Under the pieces are notes generated by a model that saw only the letters and a program-made list of their open reading frames with translations, ran no database searches and had not been told where the DNA came from. DNA of 64,000 nt from JASHUC01 sp963849095 (GTDB lineage: Bacteria; Pseudomonadota; Gammaproteobacteria; Steroidobacterales; Steroidobacteraceae), in NCBI GenBank assembly GCA_963849095.1, contig CAWKGA010000002.1:1-64000 (forward strand), given 5' to 3'. Position numbers and translations under genes: made by a program. Each line of letters begins with the position of its first letter. The stretch's first letter is position 1. This document shows positions 61,098 to 64,000 of the stretch, piece by piece.

Positions 61098-62224
61098 CAG
61101 CGCTCGCCCCGGCTGCGGCCCTCGACGGTCACGGTGTCCGCATCGCTCGGCGCCGAGACGGAGGGGACACCCGGCTGCGTGGACTCCTCTCCCGCAGTGC
61201 CGCCATCGTGCCCCAGGAGCTTGTCGAGCGGCAGATAAAGGAGGTTGCCGCCCGGACTGCCGGGCTTCGACGCGACGACGATCTTGTTCGCCCTGCTGAA
61301 GACATCCTCCATCGTCTCCAGATACAGCCGCTCGCGCGTAACCTCCGGTGCGGCCTTGTACGCGGCCGCCACTTGCGTGAAGAGCGCCGCCTCGCCCTGT
61401 GCGAGCGCGACGACCCGCGTCTTGTACGCCTCGGCATCCTGAACGATCTTCGAGGCGTCCCCTTGAGCAGAGGGTACGACCCCGCTCGCGTAGGCCTGCG
61501 CCTCCTTCACGTCGCGGTCCTCATCGGCGAGCGCCTTGTTGGCGTCGCGCTGCGCGGACACGACTTGATCCGGCACCTCAACGTCCGTGAGATTGACGGC
61601 CGTCACCTCGATTCCCGTGTCGTAGCGGTCGAGCATGCTCTGGATCAGCATCTTGGCGCGCTGGGTGAGCCGCGGGCGCGCCGCACCGGTGAGTACATCC
61701 TGCAGGCTCGTCTGGCCGACTACCTCCCGGATCGCGCTCAAGCTCGCCTGCCCCAGCGCCTCCTCGGGATCGCGTGCGCCGAAGAGCATCTTCAAGGGAT
61801 CCGTGCGGCGGTACTGAACGGCGAGGTGCAGCTGGACGAGGCCCGCATCCGAGGTGAGCACGCTCGGGGAGAAATCTCGGCTCGCGACGCTCATGACGTT
61901 CACCTTGGTGATCGTCTCGATCGGCCACGGCCAGCGCCAGCCCCAGCCCTCGCTGCGCACCTCGATGAGCCGGCCGAAGCGCTGGATGACGCCGCGCTCG
62001 GCCGCCCCGACCTGGAAGAAGCCGCTCGCGAGCCACAGCGCAATCAGGATCAGAACGACGGTCGGGATGAGCGTTCGGCTGCTCTCGGCCCCCGGGCTTG
62101 CCGCGCGCAGCATGGACTCGAGCTTGCGCTGCCAGCCGCGCACTCTCTCGTCCAGATCAGCCCCGCCCTGACCCGGGCGCCGGCCCCAGGGACTCTTGCT
62201 ACCGCCCGATTGATTCCATGCCAT
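61097..62224 (-). CDS. hflK: HflK, modulator of FtsH
   Basis: 375 aa. Gly-rich cytoplasmic N-terminus (MAWNQSGGSKSPWGRRPGQG), one membrane helix (about 52-70), then an SPFH domain (AERGVIQRFGR) and a long helical region. Start 62224 is the family start; upstream reading in frame to 62722 is hflX in another frame. Acts with HflC. Fifty bases after hflX. Confidence 0.96.
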   Translation of the reverse strand: MAWNQSGGSKSPWGRRPGQGGADLDERVRGWQRKLESMLRAASPGAESSRTLIPTVVLILIALWLASGFFQVGAAERGVIQRFGRLIEVRSEGWGWRWPWPIETITKVNVMSVASRDFSPSVLTSDAGLVQLHLAVQYRRTDPLKMLFGARDPEEALGQASLSAIREVVGQTSLQDVLTGAARPRLTQRAKMLIQSMLDRYDTGIEVTAVNLTDVEVPDQVVSAQRDANKALADEDRDVKEAQAYASGVVPSAQGDASKIVQDAEAYKTRVVALAQGEAALFTQVAAAYKAAPEVTRERLYLETMEDVFSRANKIVVASKPGSPGGNLLYLPLDKLLGHDGGTAGEESTQPGVPSVSAPSDADTVTVEGRSRGER

Positions 62225-62273
62225 AGCGTTCCGCGCGCCGCGCGCTCGAAGAATTCTTCCGGCCGAAGGGATG

Positions 62274-63608
62274 TCAGGAAAGTTTAGCCGCGCTCGCGGC
62301 AACCGCCGATTGTAGGTACGCCTCGGCGGCGGTACAAGGCGCGTCGGTGCCCTGCAATTCGAGGATCTGGACACCGCGCGCCCGGGCGAGCGCCAGCAGC
62401 TCCGGCTCGGGCAGCTCCACGGCGAGGTCGATGGAGCCGTCCTCGAGCGAGCACTCGCCGCGCACGGCCCCGGACGAATAAAGACGGGAGCGAAGCGCCC
62501 CGGCGGCGGCAGGAATGCGCACCCGCGCGTATCGAGTGCCGCGCGCCAGGTGCTCACCGATCGCCTGGTCGAGCAGTTCGAGTCCCGTGCGCCCGGCCGC
62601 GGAGATCCATACGGCGCAGGCGTGGGTCTCGGAGTCCCGCTCGATCCGCGGCGCGGCGTGCAGGCGATCGATCTTGTTGTACACCATGATCTGGGGAATG
62701 TCCGCCGCGCCGATCTCAGCAAGCACGCGGTTCACCTGGGCCGTCTGCGCATCGCGGCGCGGATGGCTCGCATCCACCACGTGCAGCAGCAGGGTCGCCT
62801 CGCGCGCCTCCGTGAGCGTGGACTGAAAGGCGGCCACGAGCTCGTGCGGCAGCTCGCGAATGAAGCCGACGGTGTCGGCCACGACGACGGGCGTGCCCCC
62901 CGCAAGCCGCACGCGGCGCACGGTCGGATCGAGCGTCGCAAACAGCTGATCGGCCACGTAGGCCTCAGCGCCCGTGAGCGCCTGGAAGAGGGTCGACTTA
63001 CCGGCATTGGTATAGCCGACGAGAGTGACCGTCGGCACGGGAATCTCCGCGCGCAGCCGCCGGCCGGTATCGCGCTGCTGCTGCAGGCGCGCGAGGCGCT
63101 TCGTCAACACCCGCACGCGCTGCGCGAGCAGGCGGCGGTCCGTCTCGAGCTGGGTCTCGCCGGGCCCCCTCAAGCCGATTCCGCCCTTCTGCCGCTCGAG
63201 GTGCGTCCACCCGCGGACCAGACGCGTCGCGAGGTGTTTGAGCTGGGCGAGCTCCACTTCGAGCTTGCCCTCGAAGCTGCGCGCGCGCTGCGCGAAGATG
63301 TCGAGGATGAGGCTGTTGCGGTCGAGCACACGGCGCCCGACGTGCTCCTCGAGATTGCGCTCCTGGCTCGCAGAGAGCGCGTGATCGACGAGGATCACGT
63401 CCGCCCCCTGAGCTTGAGCGACCTCCCGCAGCTCATCGGCCTTGCCGCTGCCGACAAAGAAACGCGGGTCCGGGCGCTCCCGCCCGCCGGTGATCGTCGC
63501 GACCGGCCGCGTCCCCGCCGACAGCGCGAGCTGCGTGAGCTCCTCGATGTCCTCGGGATCGATCTGGGCGCCGAGGCCCAGGCGCACCAGGATCGCGCGG
63601 GTTGTCAC
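62274..63608 (-). CDS. hflX: GTPase HflX
   Basis: 444 aa. N-terminal HflX domain with a coiled region (GWTHLERQKGGIGLRGPGETQLE, the family signature), then a GTPase domain with Walker A GYTNAGKST, DTVGF and YNKID. HflX splits stalled ribosomes under stress. Seven bases after hfq, and so co-transcribed. Confidence 0.97.
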   Translation of the reverse strand: MTTRAILVRLGLGAQIDPEDIEELTQLALSAGTRPVATITGGRERPDPRFFVGSGKADELREVAQAQGADVILVDHALSASQERNLEEHVGRRVLDRNSLILDIFAQRARSFEGKLEVELAQLKHLATRLVRGWTHLERQKGGIGLRGPGETQLETDRRLLAQRVRVLTKRLARLQQQRDTGRRLRAEIPVPTVTLVGYTNAGKSTLFQALTGAEAYVADQLFATLDPTVRRVRLAGGTPVVVADTVGFIRELPHELVAAFQSTLTEAREATLLLHVVDASHPRRDAQTAQVNRVLAEIGAADIPQIMVYNKIDRLHAAPRIERDSETHACAVWISAAGRTGLELLDQAIGEHLARGTRYARVRIPAAAGALRSRLYSSGAVRGECSLEDGSIDLAVELPEPELLALARARGVQILELQGTDAPCTAAEAYLQSAVAASAAKLS

Positions 63609-63615
63609 TCCGCCG

Positions 63616-63873
63616 TCATTCCGGGGCAGGCTCCGCCACCGCAGCAGCGTCTTCCTCGGCCTGCAGGCGCACGTTGCGCGCCGGCACGACCGTGGAGATG
63701 GCGTGCTTGTAGACCATCTGACTCACACTGTTCTTCAGCAGCACGACGAATTGATCGAACGAGTCGATCTGGCCTTGCAGCTTGATGCCGTTCACCAGGT
63801 AAATGGATACGGGCACGCGCTCTTTACGCAAGGCGTTCAAAAAGGGGTCTTGCAGCGACTGGCCTTTGGCCAT
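63616..63873 (-). CDS. hfq: RNA chaperone Hfq
   Basis: 85 aa. Sm1 and Sm2 motifs: SLQDPFLNALRKERVPVSIYLVNGIKLQGQIDSFDQF and the distal VYKHAISTVVP. It joins small RNAs to mRNA targets. AAGGAG lies 8 bases upstream of the start. The tail is short and Ala/Glu-rich. First gene of the visible block; miaA, which precedes hfq in many relatives, is not seen in the last 127 bases of the window. Confidence 0.98.
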   Translation of the reverse strand: MAKGQSLQDPFLNALRKERVPVSIYLVNGIKLQGQIDSFDQFVVLLKNSVSQMVYKHAISTVVPARNVRLQAEEDAAAVAEPAPE

Positions 63874-63962
63874 CGGGTTCTCCTTATTTTAGCGACTTTT
63901 AGTTTTTCGGTGGACAATCGCAAACGCCCTTCCCATGGACTGCGATCCAGCAAGCTTCATGC

Positions 63963-63980
63963 CTTGCCTCGCACGGCAAG
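63963..63980. repeat. small hairpin upstream of hfq
   Basis: CTTGCC (63963-63968) and GGCAAG (63975-63980) form a 6-bp stem with a 6-base loop in the 127-base region upstream of hfq. It could end an upstream leftward gene beyond the window. No T-run follows. Confidence 0.4.
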
Positions 63981-64000
63981 ACGACCGAATTAATTCTACC

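Overview
The window is a GC-rich, gene-dense bacterial chromosome segment with no insertion sequences, integrases, prophage genes or CRISPR arrays and no gene-free stretch longer than about 300 bases. Gene content and order point to a gammaproteobacterium. Conserved blocks include dapA facing gcvR-bcp, ffh-rpsP-rimM-trmD-rplS, rpsF-rpsR-rplI-dnaB-alr, rnr-rlmB, and hfq-hflX-hflK-hflC-DUF2065-purA. The suf operon layout (Rrf2 regulator, sufBCDS, sufU-like, sufT, Rieske) and the high GC suggest the Xanthomonadales/Nevskiales/Steroidobacterales side of the class. That placement is inference, not proof.

Layout: (1) 1-4.1 kb: partial tRNA-Ser, a short lipoprotein and dapA leftward; gcvR, bcp and a PIN-PhoH ATPase rightward. 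(2) 4.2-9.8 kb: an outer-membrane maintenance block, with a BepA-like protease and mlaA converging on mlaFEDCB. (3) 9.8-17.8 kb: class I aldolase, then the complete SUF iron-sulfur operon behind an IscR-like operator. (4) 17.8-25.9 kb: putA-yhhQ-hslR, sppA, and the rpsP-rimM-trmD-rplS operon. (5) 26-38.8 kb: ffh, a CNNM/CorC protein, radA, a PP2C phosphatase plus FHA protein pair, alr-dnaB-rplI-rpsR-rpsF, rlmB-rnr, tRNA-Leu. (6) 39-46.5 kb: an accessory catabolic block resembling lignin aryl-ether degradation (LigD-like dehydrogenase, LigF-like glutathione transferase, GMC oxidoreductase, LigM-like O-demethylase, CmcJ-like protein, second SDR). (7) 46.5-51 kb: leuA and a DAHP synthase, each preceded by a short leader peptide rich in the end-product amino acids. 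(8) 51-58.4 kb: envelope genes (UppP, a two-motif aspartic protease, a GT9 glycosyltransferase) and a secreted-protein cluster of two DUF3443 lipoproteins, DUF2844 and an LTXXQ protein. (9) 58.7-63.9 kb: purA, DUF2065, hflC, hflK, hflX, hfq.

The most noteworthy observations are: the aromatic attenuator in front of DAHP synthase, whose leader peptide, four pairing segments and U-tract terminator are all readable in the DNA; the lignin-ether-type gene cluster beginning next to tRNA-Leu; the two DUF3443 proteins that look like pepsin-type two-lobed proteins with damaged first catalytic motifs; and several local sequence oddities (RadA Walker A Ser to Leu, apparent hslR frameshift, CTG start of rimM, trmD/rplS overlap) that may be real or assembly errors.
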